From: Halovenus halobia | GTDB lineage: Archaea > Halobacteriota > Halobacteria > Halobacteriales > Haloarculaceae | Length of the DNA stretch: 64,000 nucleotides | Direction: 5' to 3' | Assembly: GCF_051414135.1 (NCBI RefSeq) | Contig: NZ_JBLKOA010000001.1 | Coordinates: 310,001-374,000, forward strand | Shown here: one piece after another, positions 1 to 8,769 of the stretch | Layout: the number at the start of each line of letters is the position of its first letter | How positions within the stretch are numbered: the first letter of the stretch is position 1 | Notes under the pieces: model-generated | What the model was told of the DNA's origin: nothing | The model's database searches: none | Seen by the model: the letters and a program-made list of their open reading frames with translations, nothing else | Made by a program: the position numbers and the translations under genes

Positions 1-1
1 C

Positions 2-37
2 AACCTGCGCGAGATGGCCGAGGCTGGCGAGCTCTAG
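2..37 (+). CDS. 3' end of an unidentified plus-strand gene
   Basis: The window opens inside a plus-strand reading frame. Frame 2 gives eleven codons ending in REMAEAGEL and then a TAG stop at 35-37. The next gene runs on the other strand and its stop overlaps this one, a compact tail-to-tail arrangement typical of this genome. Too little is visible to name the product. Confidence 0.5.
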   Translation, partial: NLREMAEAGEL

Positions 38-516
38 CGGTACCGCACCGCGAGTTCGCCGCCAAGCCCGCCTAGGAGTGCAGGAACAACCAGTCCGACG
101 AGCAACAGCACGGGAATCATCCGAATCGCCGTGACTGCACCGTTCGTCGCGAGCAGGAGTACAGTTGCGGCCAGCGTTAGCGGAAAGTAGCCGATAACGA
201 CCGCCTGTCCTGCCTGAAACCCAGCGCTTTGCTTTTCTGTTTCGGTAGTCACGGCGAACCCGGTTCCAACGAGTAGTGCGGCGAGACACAGCGTAACTGG
301 AACGAACGCCCACTGCGGTCGAAATTGCCAGACAGGGAGGTGACTTGCCTGATGGACGAGCAGGTAACCGGGGCCGTCAACCCGCGTCCATAATCCTGCC
401 TCGGGAAGCAGGCCAGTCAGGCCCGCGACAACGACAACTCCGAAGCCCAGCGTGTACGCGGCCGCTCCGGCCACTGCACCGCGCCGCGCTAGCCCATCAC
501 GCTCTCGAACGCCCAT
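34..516 (-). CDS. Four-helix integral membrane protein, unknown function
   Basis: 160 aa with an Arg-rich N-terminus and four hydrophobic stretches at about residues 13-36, 70-90, 103-126 and 133-153. It is therefore probably a small polytopic membrane protein. No catalytic or binding motif is visible. It resembles the many small haloarchaeal membrane proteins without assigned function. It is divergent from chorismate synthase, with about 100 bp between the two starts that must hold both promoters. The start ATG at 516 is the first in frame and fits the basic N-terminus expected for a cytoplasmic end. Confidence 0.7.
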   Translation of the reverse strand: MGVRERDGLARRGAVAGAAAYTLGFGVVVVAGLTGLLPEAGLWTRVDGPGYLLVHQASHLPVWQFRPQWAFVPVTLCLAALLVGTGFAVTTETEKQSAGFQAGQAVVIGYFPLTLAATVLLLATNGAVTAIRMIPVLLLVGLVVPALLGGLGGELAVRYR

Positions 517-619
517 GCACGTCGTTCACGGCAGTCCCACAAAGCGTTGTCGGGGTGTGGAACCGGCGGCAGCCACCAGACGTGAGCCGTGGTCTTTTTA
601 CATAGCAACTCCATGCAGT

Positions 620-1852
620 ATGACAATGAACGGCAACCGATTCGGTCGGCTCTTTCAGGTGACGACGTTTGGCGAGTCTCACGGCGAGGCGATGGGCTGT
701 ACAGTCAGTGGCTGTCCCGCTGGCGTCGAACTCAGTGAGGAGGATATTCAGGCTGAACTCGACCGACGGAAACCCGGCCAGTCGATGATCACGACCTCTC
801 GGGGCGAACCTGACGAGGTGTCGATCAAATCTGGTGTGCAGGACGGCTACACGACTGGCACACCCATCGGGATGGTCATCCAGAACAAAGACGCCCGGTC
901 GGGCAAGTACGAACCCTTCGTCACCGCACCACGCCCCTCTCACGGTGATTACACCTACTCCGCGAAGTTCGGAACGCGCAACTGGGGCGGCGGCGGTCGC
1001 TCCTCGGCACGAGAGACGGTCAACTGGGTCGCTGCTGGCGCAATCGCCAAGCAGGTCCTCGAACAGAGCGAGTACGACACGCAGGTCAAGGCCCACGTCA
1101 ATCAGGTAGGCGATATCGTCGCGCCCGAGGTCAGTTTCGAGGAGATGCTCGAACACACCGAAGAGAACGAAGTGCGGTGTGCCCATCCCGAAACAGCCGA
1201 GGAGATGCGCGACGCTATCGACGAGTACCAGAAAGAAGGCGACTCAATCGGTGGGTCAGTTTACTTCGAGTGTCGTGGCGTCCCGCGTGGCCTCGGCGCG
1301 CCACGGTTCGATTCCTTCGCTGCCCGTCTCGGGCAGGCAATGTTCTCGATTCCAGCAACGTCGGCTTTCCAGTTCGGCAAGGGTCGGGACACCCGAACGA
1401 TGCGCGGCGTCGAGCGCAACGAAGACTGGGAGTTCGACGACGGCGAGTCCCATTCCGAGACTGTCAGCGAGGAGGGTGACCCCGTACCGGTCGGTAACGA
1501 CCATGGCGGCCTCCAGGGCGGTATCACGACTGGCGAACCGATCTACGGCGAGGCGACGTGGCACGCCCCGACGAGCATTCCGAAAGAGCAGACGACGGCC
1601 GACTGGGAGACCGGCGAGCGCAAGGAAATTCAGGTCGTCGGTCGTCACGACCCCGTCCTGATGCCTCGGGCCGTACCGGTTGTCGAGGCGATGCTCCGGC
1701 TGACGATTCTGGACTTCATGTTGCTCGGTGGCCGAATCAATCCCGACAGGCTCGATGGCCACCCTGGACAGTACGACACAGAGTATCACCCGAGTAGTCC
1801 GGTTGACGACCCTGACGACGCAGAGACGCACGCAGAGCGTCTCGACGAATAA
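620..1852 (+). CDS. aroC: Chorismate synthase
   Basis: Catalyses the last common step of aromatic amino acid synthesis, EPSP to chorismate, using reduced FMN. The protein is 410 aa from this start. Signature motifs seen are GESHG near residues 18-22, the GGGRSSARET block, and NDHGGLQGGITTGEP further on. The frame is open upstream to 452, but homologues begin close to GNRFG, so the start is ATG 620 (or ATG 626, MNGNRFG). The upstream extension overlaps the divergent gene's start. It ends 17 bp before a hydrolase gene with no evident functional link. Chorismate would also feed menaquinone synthesis (see MenB). Confidence 0.95.
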   Translation: MTMNGNRFGRLFQVTTFGESHGEAMGCTVSGCPAGVELSEEDIQAELDRRKPGQSMITTSRGEPDEVSIKSGVQDGYTTGTPIGMVIQNKDARSGKYEPFVTAPRPSHGDYTYSAKFGTRNWGGGGRSSARETVNWVAAGAIAKQVLEQSEYDTQVKAHVNQVGDIVAPEVSFEEMLEHTEENEVRCAHPETAEEMRDAIDEYQKEGDSIGGSVYFECRGVPRGLGAPRFDSFAARLGQAMFSIPATSAFQFGKGRDTRTMRGVERNEDWEFDDGESHSETVSEEGDPVPVGNDHGGLQGGITTGEPIYGEATWHAPTSIPKEQTTADWETGERKEIQVVGRHDPVLMPRAVPVVEAMLRLTILDFMLLGGRINPDRLDGHPGQYDTEYHPSSPVDDPDDAETHAERLDE

Positions 1853-1869
1853 CTGGGGGCTCACCCATC

Positions 1870-2883
1870 ATGCTACAACTGCCAAACTTGCTCGGAATCG
1901 CGGGGACAGTCGCGACGGAAACCTACAGTGAGTTTGGCCTCTTTCAGCCGGACAAGCCGCTTTCTGCGCTGGAACGGCGATACATTGACGACAGCTCCGA
2001 GTTCGTCGAGGTGAACGACACCCGAATCCACTACCGAGAAGCAGGTAACCCCAGTGACCCGACGCTGGTCTTGCTGCACGGCACCTACTCTTCGCTGCAC
2101 ACCTGGGACGGCTGGGTCGACCAACTGGAAGACCGGTACCACGTCTACAGGCTGGACATGCCCGGTTTCGGGCTGACTGGACCGCGACAGGACGGTGAGC
2201 TGAAACTTGAGTATCTTATCGAGGCTGTCGGGGATTTCTGTGACACGGTTGGCATCTCGACGGCGACACTGGTCGGCAACTCACTGGGCGGAGGCGTCGC
2301 GTGGCGACTCTCGATTGCCCGGCCTGACCTCGTTTCACGCTTGATTCTTATCGACGCGGGCGGTGCAACGCTGCTCGCCAGACTCGCCGGGAACCTGACG
2401 AGTTTTGGCAGTGACTACGTCCCACGGTACGTCACGCCGCGGTTTGTGATTCGGCTGATCATCAGAGACGCCTACGGCGACGAGTCGAAGGTTACGCCCG
2501 AACTCGTGCGACGGTATCACGACCTGTTGTTGCGGACTGGCAACCGTCGCTCGGTGGTCGAAATCGCGCGAAACTACGCCACGGACCACCCCGGCAGTGA
2601 AGCCGACGACATCTACGGCACGCGGATTCCATCGCTCCCGTCGACGTACACACCGTCGCCGCACATTGTCGACCATTACGACATCGAAGCGGTCTCGGTG
2701 CCAACGCTGTTTCAGTGGGGGAGCGAAGACGAGTGGCTGCCAGTCTCGTTCGGGAAGCGACTGGCCAGTCGTATCCCTGATAGCAATTTCATCACGTACG
2801 ACGGCATCGGACACCTTCCCATGGAAGAAGCACCCGGTCCGACTGCCAGGGACGCTGACAAGTTCCTCATCGAACGGCCCTGA
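1870..2883 (+). CDS. Alpha/beta fold hydrolase (tandem copy 1)
   Basis: 337 aa serine hydrolase of the alpha/beta fold. Visible are the oxyanion strand LLHGTYSS, the nucleophile elbow GNSLGG, the acid region GSEDEWLP and the catalytic His in GIGHLPMEEAP. The substrate is not predictable; the family includes esterases, epoxide hydrolases and dehalogenases. The N-terminal about 40 residues, including ETYSE and FQPD, are shared with the next gene. The two are paralogues from tandem duplication. The gene follows aroC by 17 bp on the same strand, so co-transcription is possible. Confidence 0.85.
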   Translation: MLQLPNLLGIAGTVATETYSEFGLFQPDKPLSALERRYIDDSSEFVEVNDTRIHYREAGNPSDPTLVLLHGTYSSLHTWDGWVDQLEDRYHVYRLDMPGFGLTGPRQDGELKLEYLIEAVGDFCDTVGISTATLVGNSLGGGVAWRLSIARPDLVSRLILIDAGGATLLARLAGNLTSFGSDYVPRYVTPRFVIRLIIRDAYGDESKVTPELVRRYHDLLLRTGNRRSVVEIARNYATDHPGSEADDIYGTRIPSLPSTYTPSPHIVDHYDIEAVSVPTLFQWGSEDEWLPVSFGKRLASRIPDSNFITYDGIGHLPMEEAPGPTARDADKFLIERP

Positions 2884-3094
2884 GCGCGAGTGCTCAAACG
2901 GTGGTAAGCGTTTGGGGTATTTCGTCCGTTACTGGTAAGCAATTGATAAAAATATGAGACACAGTTAAGTATGTGCGCCGACAGAGTCAACCAACACCGA
3001 TGGTATGTGCTAGTGACTCACAGCTGTGGCGTGTTTCAAGAGGGGCCACGCCGTCTCTCGGAGCCACCCAGCCCACAACCGGGGGGATGCTGGT

Positions 3095-4123
3095 ATGTTA
3101 GCATTCCCGCTGACGACTGGTATCGAGATGGCTCAATCAGTGGTGTCCGAGACCTACAGCGAAATTGTTCCGTTCCAGCCTGACCGGACACGGCGAAATC
3201 TGGAGCGGGACTATCTCACCGACGCCTCTCGATTTGTTGACGTCGACGGAACAGAGATTCACTACCGAATCGAAGGCTGTGAAACCGGCCCGACTGTGCT
3301 GTTGATACACGGGACATACTCCTCGTTGCACACCTGGGATGGCTGGGTCGAAGAGCTAGCCGAGGAGTTCCGGTTAGTCCGCCTGGATATGCCCGGCTTT
3401 GGACTGACAGGTCCGCGTGCTGACGGTCCGAACCGACTGGAGGGGCTTATCGAGTCCGTTGCCAGGTTCTGTGACGAACTCGGGCTGTCGGAACTGGCTG
3501 TGATCGGCAACTCCCTCGGAGGCGCCGTGTCGTGGCGACTCTCGGTCGACCGGCCCGACCTCGTCTCGAAACTCGTCTTGCTAGACGCGGGCGGAGCGAC
3601 GCTGCTCTCGAAACTCGGGCGGAAGTACACGCCGCTGGGCAGTGAGTTTCTCCCCCGGTACGTCACGCCGCGGTCGGTAATTCGGCTCATTCTGAAAGAC
3701 GCCTACGGCGACCCCTCGAAAGTCACGCCCGAGGTCGTTCGGCGGTATCACGACCTGCTGTTGCGCTCGGGCAACCGCGCTGCAGTAATCGAGATTGCGA
3801 GCAACTACCAGCGTGAACACGACGACGAGCACAATTCGCTGGACCTGCTGAACGTCCGTCCCCCGGCACTGCCATCGAGTCCGGACATCCACCCCAACGT
3901 TCAGGACGGCTACGACATTTCCGATGTGTCGGTGCCGACACTGTTCCAGTGGGGAAGCGAAGACGAGTGGCTCCCGATGTCGTTCGGGCGTGAACTGGCC
4001 GACGCAACGCCGAATTCAGTGTTCCAGAGCTACGAGGGAGTTGGCCACATTCCGATGGAAGAGGCTCCCGAACAGACGGCCGAGGACGCCGCTGCCTTCC
4101 TCCGGGCGACCGATTCGGCCTGA
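3095..4123 (+). CDS. Alpha/beta fold hydrolase (tandem copy 2)
   Basis: 342 aa paralogue of the preceding hydrolase, with the same motifs: LIHGTYSS, GNSLGG, GSEDEWLP and GVGHIPMEEAP. The frame is open back to 3026. ATG 3095 (MLAFPL) aligns with the start of copy 1 (MLQLPN) and has a G-rich stretch about 10 bases upstream that could serve as a ribosome binding site. The roughly 210 bp between the copies contain no convincing gene. The similarity runs through both proteins, including the shared ETYSE and FQPD segment, so this is a whole-gene duplication. Substrate unknown. Confidence 0.85.
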   Translation: MLAFPLTTGIEMAQSVVSETYSEIVPFQPDRTRRNLERDYLTDASRFVDVDGTEIHYRIEGCETGPTVLLIHGTYSSLHTWDGWVEELAEEFRLVRLDMPGFGLTGPRADGPNRLEGLIESVARFCDELGLSELAVIGNSLGGAVSWRLSVDRPDLVSKLVLLDAGGATLLSKLGRKYTPLGSEFLPRYVTPRSVIRLILKDAYGDPSKVTPEVVRRYHDLLLRSGNRAAVIEIASNYQREHDDEHNSLDLLNVRPPALPSSPDIHPNVQDGYDISDVSVPTLFQWGSEDEWLPMSFGRELADATPNSVFQSYEGVGHIPMEEAPEQTAEDAAAFLRATDSA

Positions 4124-4216
4124 TAGCCGAACAGGTTCGCCGACCGCCCCACTATCCGGCTCTCGAAATCGAAGCTTTCAATCCGGCAAAGTAGTAACTC
4201 TCAGCTAGACTCACCG

Positions 4217-4819
4217 ATGACACCTGACCTGAACCGACGAGAGTTGCTGGGAACTGCCGGTGCTGGAGTGGCTGCGACGCTGGCTGGCTGTGGCTTTTTC
4301 GTCGACGGCCGCGGTGTGCCGGGCACAGAGGGCAGCGAATACGACGGCGGCCAAGACAACGGCAGCGGCAGTGAAATTCCAGAGGGCGTTCCGGAAGCCG
4401 TCCACACGTGGATGATGAACGGTGACGGTGGACAGGCGGCCAAAATCTACTCCAGCGAGCCGTCCGCGGCAGACATGACCGGCCAGGACAGCGCGACAGT
4501 GGCCGTCGGTGCCGGCAACGGGTTCGCTTTCGACCCGCCGGTGATGCTGGTCAGTCCCGGCACGGAAGTTACCTGGGAGTGGACCGGTGCCGGCGGCGGT
4601 CACAACGTCGTGACAGATATCAACTCAGACTCCGTGCCTGTCGATATCGAACTCAACAGTGGCTCCGCAGAGAGCGGGAGTGACGTGACCTACTCGTTCA
4701 CCTTCGAGGAAACCGGTGTCGCGCCGTACGTCTGTATTCCTCACCGCTCGGTCGGGATGATGGGTGCCGTAATCGTTCAGGAGTCCGGCTCAGGGATGGG
4801 CTCAGAGTCCGACTCGTAA
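4217..4819 (+). CDS. Halocyanin, blue-copper lipoprotein
   Basis: 200 aa. The N-terminus carries a twin-arginine motif (NRRELLG) and a lipobox ending LAGC at Cys25, so it is probably exported by Tat and lipid-anchored outside the membrane. The C-terminal plastocyanin-like domain keeps all type-1 copper ligands: His129 (GGGHN), Cys173, His176 and Met181 (VCIPHRSVGMM). An acidic Gly/Ser-rich linker joins anchor and domain. Halocyanins carry single electrons between respiratory complexes. One could serve the copper nitrite reductase found elsewhere in the window, which is inference. The following gene is convergent. Confidence 0.92.
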   Translation: MTPDLNRRELLGTAGAGVAATLAGCGFFVDGRGVPGTEGSEYDGGQDNGSGSEIPEGVPEAVHTWMMNGDGGQAAKIYSSEPSAADMTGQDSATVAVGAGNGFAFDPPVMLVSPGTEVTWEWTGAGGGHNVVTDINSDSVPVDIELNSGSAESGSDVTYSFTFEETGVAPYVCIPHRSVGMMGAVIVQESGSGMGSESDS

Positions 4820-4923
4820 GCGTTCTCCCCGTTTCTGTTCTTGCTGCTACCAAAACCAGTGAGCAGACTCACGTCGCCTGAGAGAGCGCCAGCTCAGACT
4901 GCTGTTCCGCACTGACACACCAG

Positions 4924-6156
4924 TTACTCGCGCTCGTCGAAGAGATGTTCCGCCAGAATAGGCACGAACGTCCCGATATCGGTCACCATACCGACAGCCT
5001 GAGCGCTCCCTCTGTCGACCAGTTGGGTTACCGTCGCGGGGTTGATATCGACACACACCGTCCGAGTGGTCGACGGTAAGCAGTTGCCAACCGCCACCGA
5101 GTGTAACAGCGTCGAGAGCATCATCACGAAATCGGCCTGATGGGCCTGCTCGCGAATTGCGTCCTGTGCCTCGATGGCGTCGGTGATCGTACCGGGAAGT
5201 GGGCCGTCGTCACGGATTGACCCGGCAATGACGTAGGGGATGTCGTTTTTCACGCACTCGTACATCACGCCCGACTCGACAAGTCCATCCTCGACTGCGG
5301 CCTCGATACCGCCAGCCCGGATAATCTCGCTGATCGTGTAGATGTGGTGTTTGTGTCCCTTTCGGGGGTGGTCCAGCTCTTCGGTATCCATCCCCAGCGA
5401 GGTGCCGTAGAGGTCTCGTTCGAGGTCGTGGACGGCGAAGCCATTGCCGATAGAGAGCATGTCGATATACCCCTCACGCACGAGCGCAGCGAGGTCCTCA
5501 CGCGCACCAGAGTGAATCAGCGCCGGGCCACAGACTGCGAGGACGTTGCCGTCTTCGCGTTTGGTCTCCTCGATTGCACCGGCTATCTTCCGGATTGTCG
5601 ATTCTGATGGTCGTTCGGAGGAGACGCCACCCTGCATGAAGCCGAAGGCCCCTTCGGAGTCTCGGGGGCGGTCCGGGGGATTGACGCGAATTCCCGCGTT
5701 GCCAGTTACGATCATATCGCCTTCTTCGACAGCGTTGAGGACCTTCGTGTAGGCTCGGGGGTCGTCACCATCGTCCACGACGACAGCACAGTCCATCTCG
5801 ATATCCTCGACAGAAAGCCACTCGCCGTCGTAGCGAATCTCAGTTGGGTGGTTTGTCGTCGAATAGAAGCCCGTCGGAACCACCTGGTCTTCGGGAGCGG
5901 ATTCGAGCGTTGCGTCGATAGGGTTGGCGGGATTCGCGCCGTTCTGGTGGAGTTCGTGAATTATCGACTGTAGGGTCTCCTCGTCCTCAGCCTCGACCAG
6001 CAGTCGCGCGTGAGAGGTTTCGGTCTTCTTGCGGCCGATGTTGAACTCTTCGACCTCGAAGGAGCCACCCATATCCATGATGACCCGGAAGGATGTCTCC
6101 ATCTTGCCGGAATCGATAATGTGGCCGTCGAGTTCGACTGTCCGTGAGTAGGGCAT
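4924..6156 (-). CDS. TIGR00300-family enzyme (LOR/SDH-like; archaeal ornithine cyclodeaminase type)
   Basis: 410 aa protein resembling the TIGR00300 family, related to the conserved region of plant lysine-ketoglutarate reductase/saccharopine dehydrogenase. A methanogen member has been reported to convert ornithine to proline. Visible are an N-terminal regulatory-type domain (about residues 1-100) and a nucleotide-binding-like C-terminal half with many Gly and a NDIPYVIAGSIRDDG segment. The start MPYSRTVELDGH is the typical family start. It is convergent with halocyanin and preceded by a separate response regulator gene 49 bp away. The exact reaction in this organism is inferred from the family. 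Confidence 0.8.
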   Translation of the reverse strand: MPYSRTVELDGHIIDSGKMETSFRVIMDMGGSFEVEEFNIGRKKTETSHARLLVEAEDEETLQSIIHELHQNGANPANPIDATLESAPEDQVVPTGFYSTTNHPTEIRYDGEWLSVEDIEMDCAVVVDDGDDPRAYTKVLNAVEEGDMIVTGNAGIRVNPPDRPRDSEGAFGFMQGGVSSERPSESTIRKIAGAIEETKREDGNVLAVCGPALIHSGAREDLAALVREGYIDMLSIGNGFAVHDLERDLYGTSLGMDTEELDHPRKGHKHHIYTISEIIRAGGIEAAVEDGLVESGVMYECVKNDIPYVIAGSIRDDGPLPGTITDAIEAQDAIREQAHQADFVMMLSTLLHSVAVGNCLPSTTRTVCVDINPATVTQLVDRGSAQAVGMVTDIGTFVPILAEHLFDERE

Positions 6157-6205
6157 GCAAAGACGCTAGCGAGGGGCCGACAAGACGGTTTTGGGTTCCG
6201 CCAGC

Positions 6206-6748
6206 CTACAGGTCGGTGCGCGGGTCAGCGTCACCGACCACCTCGTCGAGCGCGGCGTCGATGTCGGTCCGGAGCGCTCGCATCTCGCCGACTAACTGGT
6301 CGTACTCTGTGGAGTCTTCCTTGTTGGCGTTTTCGAGCGCCTGCTTCTTTGCCGCGAGTCTGAAAAATCGCTGAATCTGCTCGTCGTGTTGGCTGCGTTT
6401 TTGTAGTGTCTCGACCAGTGCAAGCAGTTCGTCGTTGTCTATCGGTTTGGTTACGTAGTCGTCGAAAGGCATCTCCACGATATCAACATCCGGTTCGACT
6501 GCCGTGAGCATCGCAACGGCCGCGGTCACGCCCCGTTCGACGAACTCAGCCAGTACCTCGTCGCCCGCCATCCCAGGCATTCGGCGGTCGAGTAACACCA
6601 CGTCGACGGCGTCGTCAATTTCTTCGAGCGCCTGCGCTCCGCTGGTTGCTACCCGCGTCTCGTACTTTGTCCCCACGACGGTTTCGTAGGCCTCTGCCAG
6701 TCCCTCCTGATCCTCCACGATCAGCACTGTCGTCGAGTTGTCTGTCAT
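6206..6748 (-). CDS. Response regulator with receiver and HalX-type C-terminal domain
   Basis: 180 aa. The N-terminal receiver domain carries the acidic pair near residues 12-13 (VED), the phosphoacceptor Asp54 in LLDRRMPG, Thr82 and Lys101 (VTKPID). The remaining about 70 residues are a charged helical segment typical of HalX domains, which often follow receivers in haloarchaea. No sensor kinase gene is adjacent, so its partner is unknown. An AT-rich region lies upstream (6750-6930), shared with the divergent 53-residue gene. Confidence 0.88.
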   Translation of the reverse strand: MTDNSTTVLIVEDQEGLAEAYETVVGTKYETRVATSGAQALEEIDDAVDVVLLDRRMPGMAGDEVLAEFVERGVTAAVAMLTAVEPDVDIVEMPFDDYVTKPIDNDELLALVETLQKRSQHDEQIQRFFRLAAKKQALENANKEDSTEYDQLVGEMRALRTDIDAALDEVVGDADPRTDL

Positions 6749-6930
6749 ATGTTGGTGGTCACAGTTGACGCAGCACAGTCGAGCGAGGAATCTTCAACGA
6801 TAACTCTGTTCTCATGTCGTCTCGCACCCATTCCCTGATACGTGTGTAGTTGTAATGATATCCACAAGTAAGTTGGGACCAAATCCGACTCGGCGGTAAT
6901 ATTTTGTTTACCGACAGGTAAGGGATATCT

Positions 6931-7092
6931 ATGCCCATCATGTCGAGCGACGACTTCTCAATTCACCGCGATGGCTGTGACGAAGTGGGTGATGGAATGC
7001 CGATTTCTGACCTCCCTGACGAAGTTGAATCTATCGAGGACTTGGACTGTCCCTGCTGGAGTGAACTCGACTCGTTAGCCGAGATTCCCTGA
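6931..7092 (+). CDS. Small acidic 53-residue protein with a CPCW motif
   Basis: A short frame from ATG 6931 to TGA 7092 that codes for 53 aa, strongly acidic, with Asp/Glu-rich helices and a C-terminal LDCPCWSEL segment. Codon usage is typical of neighbouring genes, and AT-rich promoter-like sequence (TTTTGTTTACC) lies just upstream. Three cysteines, two in CPC, suggest metal or redox binding. A second ATG at codon 4 is possible. It lies between the divergent response regulator and the PAPS-reductase-family gene. Short haloarchaeal zinc-type proteins of this size are common, but I do not recognise this one. Confidence 0.5.
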   Translation: MPIMSSDDFSIHRDGCDEVGDGMPISDLPDEVESIEDLDCPCWSELDSLAEIP

Positions 7093-7162
7093 CTCGTGGA
7101 CCGGTGTCTCTCGTGTGATTTCCGGTCAAACTCACGGAAATCGCTCGCTCGGAGAACTCGAA

Positions 7163-7200
7163 AAGTACTTAACGCACACTCTAATTACATCTAATTACAT
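7163..7200 (+). promoter_or_regulatory. TATA-type promoter and tandem 10-bp repeat before the PAPS-reductase gene
   Basis: AGTACTTAAC at about 7164-7173 is a good haloarchaeal TATA box about 30 bases before ATG 7202, the spacing of a leaderless or short-leader transcript. Directly before the start the decamer CTAATTACAT occurs twice in perfect tandem (7181-7190 and 7191-7200), filling the region between TATA box and start codon. Confidence 0.5.
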
Positions 7201-7201
7201 T

Positions 7202-8179
7202 ATGCCAGAGCAATCTGACTTCCCAGAGTACCTGAACGTCGATTACGACGCCGGTGACGGCGAAGAGCCGGCCGACTACCCGGGCATCGAAGACAAAATC
7301 GAGAAAGCCATCGAGGTAACCCGTCAGGGTCTCGAAGAGTACGAGAATCCGGTTGTCATGTGGACTGGTGGGAAAGACTCCACGCTTACGCTGTATTTCA
7401 TCAAGGAGGTCGCAGAGAAGTTCGACCTCGAAGTCCCGCCAGCCGTCTTCATCGACCACTTCCAGCACTTCGACGACCTGCACGACTTCGTCGACAAGTG
7501 GGCTGAGGAGTGGGACCTCGACGTCATCTACGCACGTAACGAGGACGTTGGTAATTACGTCGAGGAGAACGACCTGACTCCCGGCGACGACATCCCGGTC
7601 GACGAACTGTCCGAGCACAACCAGCACCACATTCGTGACCTGCTGGAGTACGAGGAAGATACCTTCCCGTTCCTGCTCGACACCTACGTCGGCAACCACC
7701 TGCTCAAGACGGTTGCCCTGAACGACGCCCTCGAGGAGTACGATGTCGACGGCGTCATCTCTGGCGTTCGCTGGGACGAACAGGAGGCCCGTGCCGACGA
7801 GACGTTCTTTTCGCCGCGTCACGACCCAGACATCTACCCACCGCACGACCGCGTCCAGCCGATCCTGCAGTTCGCAGAGCCTGACGTGTGGGAAGCGTTC
7901 TGGCACTTCGTCGTCCCCGAAACCGTCGAAGGCTATCCGGACGACGGCTACGTCCCGCAGGCCGACGACGACCTGCCGGGCGACCTGACTAAAGAGGACA
8001 TTCCTGTGAGTCCGAAGTACTTCGCTGGCTTCCGCTCGCTCGGCAGCGAAGTGAGCACAGACAAATCCGCCGAAGAGCCTGCCTGGCTACAGGACATGGC
8101 CAACACCACCGAACGCGCGGGCCGCGCCCAGGACAAAGAGGACCTGATGGAGCGCCTGCGCGACCTGGGCTACATGTAA
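7202..8179 (+). CDS. Phosphoadenosine phosphosulfate reductase family protein (PP-loop)
   Basis: 325 aa. The PP-loop motif TGGKDST at residues 55-61 marks an adenylyl-sulfate/PAPS reductase-type ATP-pyrophosphatase fold. Later blocks GVRWDEQEAR and SPRHDPDIYPPHDRVQPIL are typical of this family. The frame is open to 7115, but the TATA box and short leader favour ATG 7202 (MPEQSDFPEY). No other sulfate assimilation gene (sat, cysC, sulfite reductase) is adjacent. The family is also used for other sulfur-transfer or unknown roles, so the substrate is not certain. Confidence 0.88.
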   Translation: MPEQSDFPEYLNVDYDAGDGEEPADYPGIEDKIEKAIEVTRQGLEEYENPVVMWTGGKDSTLTLYFIKEVAEKFDLEVPPAVFIDHFQHFDDLHDFVDKWAEEWDLDVIYARNEDVGNYVEENDLTPGDDIPVDELSEHNQHHIRDLLEYEEDTFPFLLDTYVGNHLLKTVALNDALEEYDVDGVISGVRWDEQEARADETFFSPRHDPDIYPPHDRVQPILQFAEPDVWEAFWHFVVPETVEGYPDDGYVPQADDDLPGDLTKEDIPVSPKYFAGFRSLGSEVSTDKSAEEPAWLQDMANTTERAGRAQDKEDLMERLRDLGYM

Positions 8180-8205
8180 CTCGGTGCTCGCAGACGCCCC
8201 CCGAT

Positions 8206-8418
8206 TCAGGCTGTCGCCTCGTAGAACTGTGACGCGGCGACCAGAAATCCGATTATCGCGGTAATGAACCCAACTGCACCGATAGCGAGGGCGCCGATTC
8301 GGAAGAGCACACCATTTAAGCGCTGGGACGCCACCACGATGAACACTGTTGTCACGAAGACGACCAGCGTGAGAATCCGGGCGAATCGCCCGGTATCGAC
8401 GGTTGCGTTATTGGACAT
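8206..8418 (-). CDS. Small two-helix membrane protein
   Basis: 70 aa from ATG 8418 (MSNNATVDTGRF), with two hydrophobic segments at about residues 12-30 and 40-63. The frame extends further upstream, but only this ATG gives a sensible start: it overlaps the end of the upstream gene (8408-8668) by 11 bases, indicating translational coupling. The two small membrane proteins probably form a pair. No function can be inferred. Confidence 0.7.
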   Translation of the reverse strand: MSNNATVDTGRFARILTLVVFVTTVFIVVASQRLNGVLFRIGALAIGAVGFITAIIGFLVAASQFYEATA

Positions 8419-8668
8419 ACTTTTGAAGTTCCTTGAGAACGCCCTCGTAGTCCTCGTCCTGTGCCGACCCGCCAAGCGAGTGGATCGACTGGCAGATCCA
8501 CATCCCCGCGGTGAAGTTCACGAACGCCACAAACGAGACGAGTCCAATTTCCCCCTCGACGAACAACCCCGTGACAACCGCGCCGATGAACGTCACCGCC
8601 ATAATCCCGTGAGTTATCACCGACCGCGTCCCGAAGTCGATAAACGGGTTCGTTGATTCTGTTGACAT
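8408..8668 (-). CDS. Small membrane protein, partner of the preceding gene
   Basis: 86 aa with hydrophobic segments at about residues 19-38 and 42-62, and a charged C-terminal helix (DEDYEGVLKELQKYV) likely in the cytoplasm. It is coupled to the downstream 70-residue membrane protein by overlapping ends. It shares an upstream region of about 100 bp with the 3' end of the CGCGG peptide gene. No known domain recognised. Confidence 0.7.
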   Translation of the reverse strand: MSTESTNPFIDFGTRSVITHGIMAVTFIGAVVTGLFVEGEIGLVSFVAFVNFTAGMWICQSIHSLGGSAQDEDYEGVLKELQKYVQ

Positions 8669-8769
8669 CGTGTTAGATTGGTGCGCACACGAATAAATAC
8701 ACGGCTGGTGTCACGACATGCTGTCCTCGTCGGCGTGGCCGCTAATCTTGCGCGGTCAATCTGCGGAAC

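Noticed and set aside
452..619. Upstream extension of the chorismate synthase frame
   Set aside because: The extension has no family match, overlaps the divergent gene start, and the typical N-terminus begins at ATG 620.
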